Shown here piece by piece: positions 39,813-48,347 of a DNA stretch of 49,643 bases. The notes beneath the pieces were generated by a model. The model saw only the letters and a program-made list of their open reading frames with translations. It made no database searches and had not been told where the DNA came from. The DNA comes from JALZDI01 sp965653225 (GTDB lineage Bacteria > Actinomycetota > Actinomycetes > Propionibacteriales > Nocardioidaceae). The stretch covers positions 1 to 49,643 of the forward strand of contig CBFGZI010000009.1 in assembly GCA_965653225.1 (NCBI GenBank), given 5' to 3'. Positions within the stretch are counted from its first letter, which is position 1. Each line of letters starts with the position of its first letter. A program made the position numbers and the translations under genes.

Positions 39813-41402
39813 TCAGTCGGCCAGGTCGACCGCGCAGACCGACTCGGCGTTGATCGCGGCGGCCAGCTCCTCCAGCACGGCGAGCGGGATCACGGAGTCG
39901 ACCGTCATCGTCACCAGTGCGTGGCCGCCCTTGTGGTCGCGGCTGACCTGCATGCCCGCGATGTTGACGCCCGCCTCGCCGAGGATCCCGCCGACTGTGC
40001 CGACCATGCCCGGGCGGTCGGCGTAGCGGAACAGCGCGAGGTGCTCGGTGGGCTCGATGTCGATCTCGTAGCCGTCGATCTCCACCAGCCGCTCGCGCTG
40101 CTGGATGCCGATCAGCGTGCCCGAGACCGACACCTGCTCGCCGTCGGCAAGGGTGCCCCGCAGGGTCACCAGGTTGCGGTGGTCGGCGCTCTCCGGGTCG
40201 GTGACCAGCCGCACCGCCAGGCCGCGCTCGGCGGCCAGCAGCGGGGCGTTGACGTACGACACGGAGTCCTCGACGACGTCGGTGAACACGCCCTTGAGCG
40301 CGGCCAGCTCCAGCACCTTCACGTCGAACTGGGTGATCTCGCCGCGCACCTCGACGTCGAGCTGCTGTGCGACGCCACCGGCCAGCGCGGTGAAGATGCG
40401 GCCGAGCTTCTCGGTCAGCGGAATGCCCGGGCGTACGTCCTCGGCGATCACACCGCCCTGGACGTTGACGGCGTCGGGCACGAGCTCACCGGCCAGCGCC
40501 AGCCGTACCGACTTGGCCACGGCGAGGCCGGCCTTCTCCTGCGCCTCCTCGGTCGAGGCGCCCAGGTGCGGGGTGGCGACCACGGACTCGAACTCGAACA
40601 GCGGCGAGTCGGTACACGGCTCGGAGGCGAACACGTCGATGCCGGCGCCGGCCACGCGGCCTTCCTTGAGCGCGCTGTAGAGGGCGTTCTCGTCCACGAT
40701 GCCGCCGCGGGCGGCGTTGACCACGACCAGGTGCGGCTTGACCTTGTGCAGCTCCTCGTCGCCGATCAGCCCCAGGGTCTCGGGGGTCTTGGGCAGGTGC
40801 ACGGAGATGAAGTCGGACTCCTCGAGCAGGCTGTCCAGCGTCACCAGGCGCACGCCCATCTGGGCGGCGCGGCCGGGCTGGACGTACGGGTCGTAGGCGA
40901 TCACGTTCATGCCGAAGGCGCCGAGCCGCTGGGCGACGAGTACGCCGATGCGGCCGAGGCCGACGATGCCGACGGTCTTCTCGTACAGCTCGACGCCGGT
41001 GTACTTGCTGCGCTTCCACTCGCCCTTCTTGAGAGACTCGTTGGCAGGGGCGATGTTGCGGGCGGCGGCCAGGAGGAGACCCACGGCGAGCTCGGCGGCG
41101 CTGACGATGTTGGAGGTCGGCGCGTTGACGACCATCACGCCGGCCTGGGTCGCGGCCTTGACGTCGACGTTGTCGAGGCCGACGCCGGCGCGGGCGACCA
41201 CCTTGAGCCGGTTGGCGGCGGCAAGCGCCTCGGCGTCGACCTTGGTCGCGCTGCGCACCAGGATCGCGTCGACCTCGGCGATCGCGGGCAGCAGCTCGGC
41301 GCGGTCGGCGCCGTTGCACCTGCGAATGTCGAAGTCGGGCCCGAGCGCCTCGACGGTGGCGGGGCTGAGCTCTTCGGCGATGAGTACGACGGGCTTGCTC
41401 AC
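39813..41402 (-). CDS. serA: D-3-phosphoglycerate dehydrogenase
   Basis: A 529-residue first enzyme of serine synthesis, the long type I form. NAD-binding GLGRIGVLVAQRLGAFG, catalytic His region HLGASTEEAQEKAG with R/E partners, then the intervening ASB domain (about 320-450) and a C-terminal ACT domain (LFRYADRPGMVGTVGGILGEAGVNIAGM) that binds serine. GTG 41402 has AAGGA 7 nt upstream. It lies downstream of ilvBNC as in many actinobacteria, but a 300-base gap with two palindromes separates it. Confidence 0.97.
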   Translation of the reverse strand: MSKPVVLIAEELSPATVEALGPDFDIRRCNGADRAELLPAIAEVDAILVRSATKVDAEALAAANRLKVVARAGVGLDNVDVKAATQAGVMVVNAPTSNIVSAAELAVGLLLAAARNIAPANESLKKGEWKRSKYTGVELYEKTVGIVGLGRIGVLVAQRLGAFGMNVIAYDPYVQPGRAAQMGVRLVTLDSLLEESDFISVHLPKTPETLGLIGDEELHKVKPHLVVVNAARGGIVDENALYSALKEGRVAGAGIDVFASEPCTDSPLFEFESVVATPHLGASTEEAQEKAGLAVAKSVRLALAGELVPDAVNVQGGVIAEDVRPGIPLTEKLGRIFTALAGGVAQQLDVEVRGEITQFDVKVLELAALKGVFTDVVEDSVSYVNAPLLAAERGLAVRLVTDPESADHRNLVTLRGTLADGEQVSVSGTLIGIQQRERLVEIDGYEIDIEPTEHLALFRYADRPGMVGTVGGILGEAGVNIAGMQVSRDHKGGHALVTMTVDSVIPLAVLEELAAAINAESVCAVDLAD

Positions 41403-41597
41403 GGGAGAGTCCTTCGCAGTCTTTGTCGCGATTGTGTCGCGAGGCTCGCGGTGGGTCGGTCCGCCGGTGTGGACGGTGACCGCGCACGACGCTGTGCCCG
41501 TGGTTTAACTCTAACCCACCGACAGCCGCGCCTGAGCGGGGCTTGCCGGTCGCGTACGGGGCCTTCGAGGCAGTGCCGGAGGGTCCCAGGGGCGCGG

Positions 41598-41620
41598 CTT
41601 TCACGCATGAGTGAAAGACG
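41598..41620. repeat. dispersed palindrome, copy 3
   Basis: CTTTCACGCATGAGTGAAAG-type hairpin, one of two behind ilvC; same family as 1669-1744. The rest of 41403-41702 shows no gene, only the serA promoter region. Confidence 0.65.
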
Positions 41621-41647
41621 ACCGCGCCGGACGCGAAGAGCCGCGCC

Positions 41648-41672
41648 GTCTTCCACGCTTGCGTGAAAGACG
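41648..41672. repeat. dispersed palindrome, copy 4
   Basis: GTCTTCCACGC-TT-GCGTGAAAGACG, 31 bases past the ilvC stop; it may act as its terminator. Confidence 0.7.
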
Positions 41673-41702
41673 ACGCGGCTCAGGAGATGATCCGCCGTAC
41701 GA

Positions 41703-42734
41703 CTAGCGGGCGGCGGTGCCCTCCACGTAGTCGCCTTCGTCGTGGCTCTTGACCCAGCTCATCAGCTTGCGCAGGTCGCGGCCGGTCGCCTCGATCGAGT
41801 GCGTCTCGGCCTGCTCGCGCAGCCGCTTGAACTCCGGCGCGCCGGCGTCCTGGTCCTTGATGAAGCGGTCGGCGAAGGCGCCCGACTTGATGTCCTCGAG
41901 CACGTCGCGCATCCGCTGCTTCACCGAGTCGTCGATGATCCGCGGGCCGGACACGTAGTCGCCGTACTCGGCGGTGTCCGACACCGACCAGCGCTGCTTG
42001 GCGATGCCGCCCTCGTACATCAGGTCCACGATGAGCTTCAGCTCGTGCAGGCACTCGAAGTAGGCGACCTCGGGCTGGTAGCCGGCCTCGGTGAGCGTCT
42101 CGAAGCCGGCGGTGATCAGCGACGACACGCCGCCGCAGAGCACCGTCTGCTCACCGAACAGGTCGGTCTCGGTCTCCTCGGTGAACGTGGTCTTGATGCC
42201 GCCGGCGCGCAGGCCGCCGATCCCCTTCGCGTAGGACAGCGCGAGCTCCCAGGCCTTGCCCGACGCGTCGTTCTCCACCGCGACGAGCACCGGGACACCG
42301 CGACCCTCGGAGAACTCGCGGCGTACCAGGTGGCCGGGGCCCTTCGGCGCGACCATGCACACGTCGACGCTCGCGGGCGGCTGGATGTAGCCGAAGCGGA
42401 TGTTGAACCCGTGGCCGAAGAACAGCGCGTCGCCCTCGACCAGGTTGGGTTCGATCGCCTCGCGGTACAGGTCGCGCTGCGCCGGGTCCGGTGCCAGCAC
42501 GACGATGAGGTCGGCCTCCTCGCAGGCCTCGTACGGCGTGAGCACGCGAAGCCCTTCGGCCTCGGCCTTGGGGCGGCTGCGGGAACCCTCGGGCAGGCCG
42601 ACGCGTACGTCGACGCCGGAGTCGCGCAGCGAGAGGGCGTGGGCGTGGCCCTGGCTTCCGTATCCGAGCACCGCCACGTGGCGGCCCTGCACCACGCTCA
42701 GGTCGGCGTCGTCGTCGTAGAACATCTGGGCCAC
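41703..42734 (-). CDS. ilvC: ketol-acid reductoisomerase (NADP+)
   Basis: A 343-residue class I enzyme converting acetolactate to dihydroxyisovalerate. NADP motif VAVLGYGSQGHAHALSL, then VGLPEGSRSRPKAEAEGL (phosphate-binding Ser/Arg), GFNIRFGYI, the metal/catalytic helix GGIKTTFTEETETDLFGEQTVLCGG and the C-terminal knotted domain. GTG 42734 follows AGGAG with 6-base spacing; an ATG three codons later is less favoured. Third gene of ilvB-ilvN-ilvC. Confidence 0.97.
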   Translation of the reverse strand: MAQMFYDDDADLSVVQGRHVAVLGYGSQGHAHALSLRDSGVDVRVGLPEGSRSRPKAEAEGLRVLTPYEACEEADLIVVLAPDPAQRDLYREAIEPNLVEGDALFFGHGFNIRFGYIQPPASVDVCMVAPKGPGHLVRREFSEGRGVPVLVAVENDASGKAWELALSYAKGIGGLRAGGIKTTFTEETETDLFGEQTVLCGGVSSLITAGFETLTEAGYQPEVAYFECLHELKLIVDLMYEGGIAKQRWSVSDTAEYGDYVSGPRIIDDSVKQRMRDVLEDIKSGAFADRFIKDQDAGAPEFKRLREQAETHSIEATGRDLRKLMSWVKSHDEGDYVEGTAAR

Positions 42735-42792
42735 GGGGTGCTCCTTGTCTCTTCTGCTTCGTCTTCGTGGGAATGGGTGGGTACGACGGGGG

Positions 42793-43323
42793 CTACGCCG
42801 GGTGCGGGTGCGGCACCGGGCGCAGCGTGCGGTCGGTGATCGAGCGGCTCCCGCGCCCCATGGCGACCATGCCCGACTGCACCAGCTCGCGGATGCCGAA
42901 CGGCTCCAGCACCCGCAGGAACGCCTCGATCTTCTCGGCGTTGCCGGTCACCTCGACCGTGACCGCGTCGGTGGCCACGTCGACCACCTTGGCGCGGAAC
43001 AGCTGCACGGTCTCGAGCACCTGGCCGCGGGTCGACGCGTCGGCCCGCACCTTGACGAGAAGCAGCTCGCGCTGCACCGCCGAGGTCGGCTCCAGCTCGA
43101 CGATCTTGATCACGTTGATGAGCTTGTTCAGCTGCTTGGTGACCTGCTCCAGCGGGGAGTCCTCGACGTTGACCACGATGGTCATGCGGGAGATCTCGGG
43201 GTGCTCGGTGGGTCCAACCGCGAGCGAGTCGATGTTGAACCCGCGGCGCGAGAACAGGCTCGACGCGCGTGCCAGCACACCGGGCTTGTTCTCCACCAGC
43301 ACCGACAGCGTGTGCTTACTCAT
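42793..43323 (-). CDS. ilvN: acetolactate synthase small (regulatory) subunit
   Basis: A 176-residue subunit with an N-terminal ACT domain (TLSVLVENKPGVLARASSLFSRRGFNIDSLAVG) that binds valine for feedback inhibition, and a C-terminal domain (VQRELLLVKVRADASTRGQVLETVQLFRAKVVDV) that activates IlvB. ATG 43323 has GAGG 6 nt upstream; it follows ilvB after 31 bases. Confidence 0.97.
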   Translation of the reverse strand: MSKHTLSVLVENKPGVLARASSLFSRRGFNIDSLAVGPTEHPEISRMTIVVNVEDSPLEQVTKQLNKLINVIKIVELEPTSAVQRELLLVKVRADASTRGQVLETVQLFRAKVVDVATDAVTVEVTGNAEKIEAFLRVLEPFGIRELVQSGMVAMGRGSRSITDRTLRPVPHPHPA

Positions 43324-43354
43324 GGGCGTCCTCGCTTCGCTCGCAACGCTTTTC

Positions 43355-45100
43355 TCACAGCTCGTCCTCTTCGAACTCGGGCGCCATGTCGCGCGCGATC
43401 TGGATGTCGTCGTTGCTGGTGCCGGCCGGCACCATCGGCCACACCATCGCATCCCGGTTGACCAGGAAGTCGACGACCACCGGCCGGTCCTCGATCGACA
43501 TCGCCCGCTCGATCGTGGCGTCGACGTCCTCCTGCTTGTCGCACTGCAGGCCCACGCAGCCCATCGCCTCGGCCAGCTTGGCGAAGTTGGGGATGCGCGA
43601 GGAGTGCAGGTCGGTGTTGCTGTAGCGGCCCTCGTAGAACAGGGTCTGCCACTGCCGCACCATGCCGAGGGAGGAGTTGTTGATCACCGCGACCTTGATC
43701 GGGATCCCCTCCAGGGCGCAGGTCGCCAGCTCCTGGTTGGTCATCTGGAAGCAGCCGTCACCGTCGATCGCCCACACGGTCGCGTCCGGGCGGCCGACCT
43801 TCGCGCCCATCGCGGCGGGCACGGCGAAGCCCATGGTGCCCAGGCCTCCGGAGTTGATCCAGGTGTTGGGGTGCTCGTACTTGATGAAGTGCGCGGCCCA
43901 CATCTGGTGCTGGCCGACGCCGGCGACGTAGACGCCGTCGGGGCCGACCGCGTTGCCGAGGCGCTCGATCACGTACTGCGGCGCCAGCGACCCGTCGTCG
44001 GGCGCGTCGTAGCCGACCGGGAACCGCGTGCGCCAGGCGTCGGTCTGCCTGACCCAGCCGGTGTAGTCGCCGCGGCGCCCGGCCTCGTGCTCGGTCCTCA
44101 GCGCGGCGACCAGGTCGGTGATGGTCTCCTTGCAGTCACCGACGATCGGCACGTCGGCGGTGCGGTTCTTGGAGATCTCGGCGGGGTCGATGTCGGCGTG
44201 GATCACCCGCGCGCCGGGAGCGAACGAGGCGAGCTTGCCGGTGACGCGGTCGTCGAACCGGGCGCCGAGGGCGATGATCAGGTCGCTGCGCTGCAGCCCG
44301 GACACCGCCGCCACGCTGCCGTGCATGCCGGGCATGCCCAGGTGCAGCGGGTGGCCGTCGGGGAAGGCGCCGCGCGCCATCAGCGTGGTGACCACCGGGA
44401 TGCCGGTGAGCTCGGCCAGTGCCCGCAGCTGCTCCGAAGCGCGCGCCCGGATCACGCCGCCGCCGACGTAGAGCACCGGCCGCTTGGCGGCGAGGATCAT
44501 CCGCGCCGCCTCGCGCACCTGCTTGGCGTGCGGCTTGGTCACCGGCCGGTACCCGGGCAGCATCAGCGACTCCGGCCAGGTGAACGTCGTCATCGCCTGC
44601 ATGGCGTCCTTGGACACGTCGACCAGCACCGGGCCCGGCCGCCCGGTGGAGGCGATGTGGAACGCCTCGGCCACGGTGGTCGAGATGTCGGCGGGGTTGG
44701 TCACCAGGTAGGAGTGCTTGGTGATCGGCATCGTGATGCCGCGGATGTCGGCCTCCTGGAAGGCGTCCGACCCGATGGACCCGCGGGCGACCTGGCCGGT
44801 GATCGCGACGACCGGCGTGGAGTCCATGTGCGCGTCGGCCAGCGGGGTGACCAGGTTGGTCGCGCCGGGACCCGAGGTCGCCATGCAGACGCCGACCCGC
44901 CCGGTCGCCGCGGCGTACCCCTGTGCCGCGTGCCCGGCGCCCTGCTCGTGCCGTACGAGGATGTGCCGGATCTGCCGCGAGTCGAACAACGGGTCGTAGG
45001 CCGGAAGGATCGCACCGCCGGGGATGCCGAACACGGTGTCCACCCCCGCGTGCTCCAGGGCTTTGATCAGGCTTTGCGCCCCGGTGACCTGTTCGCTCAT
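43355..45100 (-). CDS. ilvB: acetolactate synthase large subunit
   Basis: A 581-residue ThDP- and FAD-dependent enzyme joining two pyruvates (or pyruvate and 2-ketobutyrate). The catalytic Glu lies in VRHEQGAGHAAQGYA; the FAD region is SDLIIALGARFDDRVTG; the ThDP motif is DGDGCFQMTNQELATCALEGIP to VINN. ATG 45100 follows GAGGAAG. Preceded by a BCAA leader peptide and attenuator, and followed by ilvN and ilvC. Confidence 0.97.
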   Translation of the reverse strand: MSEQVTGAQSLIKALEHAGVDTVFGIPGGAILPAYDPLFDSRQIRHILVRHEQGAGHAAQGYAAATGRVGVCMATSGPGATNLVTPLADAHMDSTPVVAITGQVARGSIGSDAFQEADIRGITMPITKHSYLVTNPADISTTVAEAFHIASTGRPGPVLVDVSKDAMQAMTTFTWPESLMLPGYRPVTKPHAKQVREAARMILAAKRPVLYVGGGVIRARASEQLRALAELTGIPVVTTLMARGAFPDGHPLHLGMPGMHGSVAAVSGLQRSDLIIALGARFDDRVTGKLASFAPGARVIHADIDPAEISKNRTADVPIVGDCKETITDLVAALRTEHEAGRRGDYTGWVRQTDAWRTRFPVGYDAPDDGSLAPQYVIERLGNAVGPDGVYVAGVGQHQMWAAHFIKYEHPNTWINSGGLGTMGFAVPAAMGAKVGRPDATVWAIDGDGCFQMTNQELATCALEGIPIKVAVINNSSLGMVRQWQTLFYEGRYSNTDLHSSRIPNFAKLAEAMGCVGLQCDKQEDVDATIERAMSIEDRPVVVDFLVNRDAMVWPMVPAGTSNDDIQIARDMAPEFEEDEL

Positions 45101-45142
45101 CTGGTTCTTCCTCGTCCTCTGGTTCCTCGCCTTGCTGACATT

Positions 45143-45179
45143 AAAAAACCCCCTCCGACCTCAGAGGTCGGCGAGGGGG
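45143..45179 (-). terminator. attenuator terminator upstream of ilvB
   Basis: Minus strand CCCCCTC..CGACCT-CTG-AGGTCGGAGGGGG followed by six T, about 42 bases before ilvB: a textbook intrinsic terminator inside the leader. Upstream CGCGCC/GGCGCG and GGGTC/GACCC arms can form the pause hairpin. Confidence 0.9.
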
Positions 45180-45204
45180 ACGCGCCTGCTCGGGTCTGCG
45201 ACCC

Positions 45205-45246
45205 TCAACCGGCGCGCCAGCGGATTACGAGAAGGTCCGTACGCAC
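45205..45246 (-). CDS. ilvB leader peptide MRTDLLVIRWRAG
   Basis: 13 codons, GTG 45246 to TGA 45205-45207. Consecutive Leu-Leu-Val-Ile codons (CTT CTC GTA ATC) sense all three branched-chain amino acids just before the hairpin region. GAGTCT ends 6 nt before the GTG and TTGACG lies 17 bases further, so the leader is itself leaderless. Confidence 0.85.
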   Translation of the reverse strand: MRTDLLVIRWRAG

Positions 45247-45252
45247 GCGACA

Positions 45253-45281
45253 AGACTCTCGCCGGGCTCCGACCGCGTCAA
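45253..45281 (-). promoter_or_regulatory. ilvBNC promoter
   Basis: Minus strand TTGACG (45276-45281), 17-base spacer, GAGTCT (45253-45258); transcription should begin at or near the leader's GTG at 45246. Confidence 0.65.
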
Positions 45282-45340
45282 GCCGCACCCTCTCCCGTCT
45301 CGCGATGTGGACTTCACGACCGCATCCCGGGCACCCCCTC

Positions 45341-45393
45341 CGATTCGTCTGCGGTCGCGCGGAGCGAGATCCCCGAGATTCGCAGCCGAATCG
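45341..45393. repeat. dispersed hairpin behind ilvD
   Basis: CGATTCGTCTGCG and CGCAGCCGAATCG form a 13-base stem with one mismatch, 6 bases past the ilvD stop. A related element is at 47105-47158. Confidence 0.65.
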
Positions 45394-45398
45394 CCGGA

Positions 45399-47084
45399 TC
45401 AGCCGCAGATGGCGCCGTGGGCGGCGGAGCGGACCAGCTTGGCGTACTTGGCCAGCACTCCCCAGGAGTGCTTGGGCGCAGGGGCGTGCCACTGCCCGCG
45501 GCGCTGCTCGAGGTCGTCGTCGGAGACGAGTACGTCGAGCGTGCGTGCGTCCATGTCGAGACGGATCCGGTCGCCGTCGTGCACGAACGCGATCGGCCCG
45601 CCGTCGACGGCCTCGGGGGCGACGTGACCGACGCAGAGGCCGGTCGTGCCGCCGGAGAACCGGCCGTCGGTCATCAGCAGCACGTCCTTGCCCAGGCCCG
45701 CACCCTTGATCGCGCCGGTGATGGCGAGCATCTCGCGCATGCCCGGGCCTCCCTTCGGGCCTTCGTAGCGGATCACCACGACGTCGCCCTTGTCGATGGT
45801 GCCGTCGGCCAGCGCGTCCATCGCCGCCTGCTCGCCGTCGAAGACTCGGGCGGTGCCCTCGAACACCGCGTTGTCGAAGCCGGCGCTCTTCACCACCGCG
45901 CCGTCCGGCGCGAGCGAGCCGTGCAGGATCGTCAGCCCGCCGGTCTTGTGGATCGGGTCGCCGAGGGTCCGGATGATCTTGCCGTCGACGTCCGGCGGGG
46001 CGATCTGCTCGAGGTTCTCCGCCATCGTCTTGCCGGTGACGGTGAGGCAGTCGCCGTGCAGCAGGCCCGCGTCGAGCAGCGACTTCATCACCACCGGGAT
46101 GCCGCCGACCCGGTCGACGTCGTTCATCACATACTGGCCGAACGGCTTGAGGTCGCCCAGATGCGGCACCTTGTCGCCGATCCGGTTGAAGTCGTCGAGG
46201 GTCAGGTCGACCTCGGCCTCGCGGGCGATCGCGAGCAGGTGGAGTACGGCGTTGGTCGAGCCGCCGAGCGCCATCACCACCGCGATCGCGTTCTCGAACG
46301 CCTCACGCGTCATGACCTTGCGCGCGGTGATGCCCTGCCGCAGCATCTCCACGACGGCCTCGCCGGAGCGGTGCGCGAACCCGTCGCGCCGGCGGTCGAC
46401 CGCCGGCGGTGCCGCCGAACCGGGCAGCGACATGCCGAGCGCCTCGGCGACCGAGGCCATCGTGTTCGCGGTGTACATGCCGCCGCAGGCGCCCTCGCCG
46501 GGGCAGATGGCCCGCTCGATCTCGTCGACCTCCTCCCTGCTGATCAGCCCGCGCAGGCAGGCACCGACCGCCTCGAACGCGTCGATGATGGTCACGTCGC
46601 GATCGCCGACCTTGCCGGGCATGATCGACCCGGCGTAGAGGAAGATCGAGGCGAGGTCGAGGCGCGCGGCTGCCATCAGCATGCCGGGCAGGCTCTTGTC
46701 GCAGCCGGCCAGCAGCACCGAGCCGTCCATCCGCTCGGCCAGCATCACCGTCTCGACGGAGTCGGCGATCACCTCGCGCGAGACCAGCGAGTAGTGCATG
46801 CCGTCGTGGCCCATCGAGATGCCGTCGGAGACCGAGATGGTGCCGAACTCCATCGGGTAGCCGCCGCCGGCGTGTACCCCCTGTTTGACCGCCTGCGCCA
46901 GCCGGTCCAGCGACAGGTTGCAGGGCGTGATCTCGTTCCAGCTCGAGGCGACGCCGATCTGCGGCTTGGCGAAGTCCTCGTCGCCCATCCCGACCGCGCG
47001 GAGCATGCCGCGCGCGGCGGCGCGCTCCAGACCGTCGGTGACCTCGCGGGAACGGGGCTTGATGTCAGGGGTCTGCTGGGCCAT
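45399..47084 (-). CDS. ilvD: dihydroxy-acid dehydratase
   Basis: A 561-residue Fe-S dehydratase that makes the keto acids of Val, Ile and Leu. Cluster and Mg ligands appear in LLAGCDKSLPGMLMAA and PGEGACGGMYTANTMASVAEALG; the C-terminal swivel has TDGRFSGGTTGLCVGHVAPEA. ATG 47084: TAGGCT ends 6 nt upstream and no ribosome site is seen, so probably leaderless. It is separate from ilvBNC (about 0.15 kb from the leader) and has hairpins on both sides. Confidence 0.97.
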   Translation of the reverse strand: MAQQTPDIKPRSREVTDGLERAAARGMLRAVGMGDEDFAKPQIGVASSWNEITPCNLSLDRLAQAVKQGVHAGGGYPMEFGTISVSDGISMGHDGMHYSLVSREVIADSVETVMLAERMDGSVLLAGCDKSLPGMLMAAARLDLASIFLYAGSIMPGKVGDRDVTIIDAFEAVGACLRGLISREEVDEIERAICPGEGACGGMYTANTMASVAEALGMSLPGSAAPPAVDRRRDGFAHRSGEAVVEMLRQGITARKVMTREAFENAIAVVMALGGSTNAVLHLLAIAREAEVDLTLDDFNRIGDKVPHLGDLKPFGQYVMNDVDRVGGIPVVMKSLLDAGLLHGDCLTVTGKTMAENLEQIAPPDVDGKIIRTLGDPIHKTGGLTILHGSLAPDGAVVKSAGFDNAVFEGTARVFDGEQAAMDALADGTIDKGDVVVIRYEGPKGGPGMREMLAITGAIKGAGLGKDVLLMTDGRFSGGTTGLCVGHVAPEAVDGGPIAFVHDGDRIRLDMDARTLDVLVSDDDLEQRRGQWHAPAPKHSWGVLAKYAKLVRSAAHGAICG

Positions 47085-47090
47085 GAGCGG

Positions 47091-47096
47091 AGCCTA
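47091..47096 (-). promoter_or_regulatory. -10 box of ilvD
   Basis: TAGGCT on the minus strand ends 6 nt before ATG 47084. Confidence 0.5.
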
Positions 47097-47104
47097 GCGA
47101 GAGC

Positions 47105-47158
47105 GGTTCGTCTGCGGTCGCTCGGGGAAATCCCGCAGACGCGTCGCGGACGAATCGG
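47105..47158. repeat. dispersed hairpin behind the Asp-box gene
   Basis: GGTTCGTCTGCG and CGCGGACGAATC-type arms, G-U tolerant, between the 47169 stop and the ilvD promoter; same family as 45341-45393. Confidence 0.55.
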
Positions 47159-47168
47159 TGGTCGGTGG

Positions 47169-48260
47169 TCAGACGACCGCGGCGCGCACCGACAGGACGT
47201 CGGGCAGGTGCTCGGCCACGCAGCCCCAGGTCTCGCCGTCGTCGGGGCTGGCGTAGACGGTGCCGTCGCGGCTGCCGAAGTAGACCCCGGCCGGGTCGGC
47301 GTCGTCGACGCACATCGCGTCGCGCATGACCCCGGCGTAGAAGCCGTCGGGGAGCCCGTCGCCGTAGGCCTGCCAGGTCTCGCCGGCGTCGCGCGAGCGC
47401 CACACCCGCGCCCTGCCCTGGGGCGGGAACCGCTCCTCGGCACCGACCAGCGGGAACACGTAGACGGTGTCGGGGTCGTGCGGGTGCACCACGATCGGGA
47501 AGCCGAAGTCGCTGGGCAGGCCGTCCGCGATCGAGCGCCACACGTCGCCGCCGTCGTCGGACCGGTAGACCCCGCCGTGGTTCTGGGCGTACAGCTGGTT
47601 GGGCCGTGCCGGGTTCGCGGCCACCTTGTGTACGCACTGGCCGTACTCGGGGAAGCGCTGCTCGGGCGGCATGAACTCGGCCTGGATGCCCTTGTTGGCC
47701 GGCGCCCACGAGTCGCCGTCGTCGAGCGTGCGGTAGACGCCGCCGGTGGACATCGCGACGGTGACGCGGTGCAGGTCGGTCGGGTGCGGCACGACGGTGT
47801 GGATCGCCTGCCCGCCACCGCCGGGCTGCCAGTGCTCACGGTGGGGGTGGTCCCAGAGGCCACGAACCATGGCGAAGCTCCTGCCGCCGTCGTCGGACCG
47901 GAACAGGGCCGACGGCTCGGTGCCGGCGTAGACGACGTCGGGCTGCTCGAGGGGTCCGGGCGCGATCTGCCAGACCCGGGCGAGCGCGGCGCCGGTGTCC
48001 TTGGGGAACTCCACGGCGTTGGCCGACTCGCCCTGCCAGGTCTTGCCGAGGTCGTCGGAGTGCAGCACCTGCGGGCCCCAGTGCCAGCTCATCACGCCGA
48101 CGAGCAGCCGCGGCGTCTCGCGCCGGGTGTCGACCGCGCAGGAGGCGACCTCGCTCATCAGGAAGTGTGGCCCGTCGAGCGACCACTCCCGGCGCTCCGC
48201 CGACGAGCGGGCGACCCATAGACCCTTACGGGTTCCGATCAGGCACAGTACGTCGGACAT
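47169..48260 (-). CDS. BNR/Asp-box beta-propeller protein (sialidase-like fold)
   Basis: A 363-residue protein with six Asp-box repeats (HSDDLGKTW, RSDDGGRSF, TLDDGDSW, RSDDGGDVW, RSRDAGETW, ASPDDGETW), so a six-bladed propeller like the WD40/YVTN/BNR group. No signal peptide, so cytosolic, which argues against a secreted sialidase; the catalytic Tyr/Glu/Arg triad is not evident. VGVMSWHWGPQVLHSDD and MLCVDDADPAGVYFGSRDGTVY-like segments are family features. Function unknown. Confidence 0.85.
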   Translation of the reverse strand: MSDVLCLIGTRKGLWVARSSAERREWSLDGPHFLMSEVASCAVDTRRETPRLLVGVMSWHWGPQVLHSDDLGKTWQGESANAVEFPKDTGAALARVWQIAPGPLEQPDVVYAGTEPSALFRSDDGGRSFAMVRGLWDHPHREHWQPGGGGQAIHTVVPHPTDLHRVTVAMSTGGVYRTLDDGDSWAPANKGIQAEFMPPEQRFPEYGQCVHKVAANPARPNQLYAQNHGGVYRSDDGGDVWRSIADGLPSDFGFPIVVHPHDPDTVYVFPLVGAEERFPPQGRARVWRSRDAGETWQAYGDGLPDGFYAGVMRDAMCVDDADPAGVYFGSRDGTVYASPDDGETWGCVAEHLPDVLSVRAAVV

Positions 48261-48347
48261 TGCCGTCTCCCCTTCAGCGTCATCGCTGTTGATCCCTGCT
48301 CAGCATGTAAAGGCATACACCCGGCCACGGACGGGCGCGACCGACTT

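Noticed and set aside
45205..45492. A 95-codon protein upstream of ilvB
   Set aside because: Only the last 13 codons make sense, as an attenuation leader; the rest overlaps the promoter and the hairpin after ilvD.
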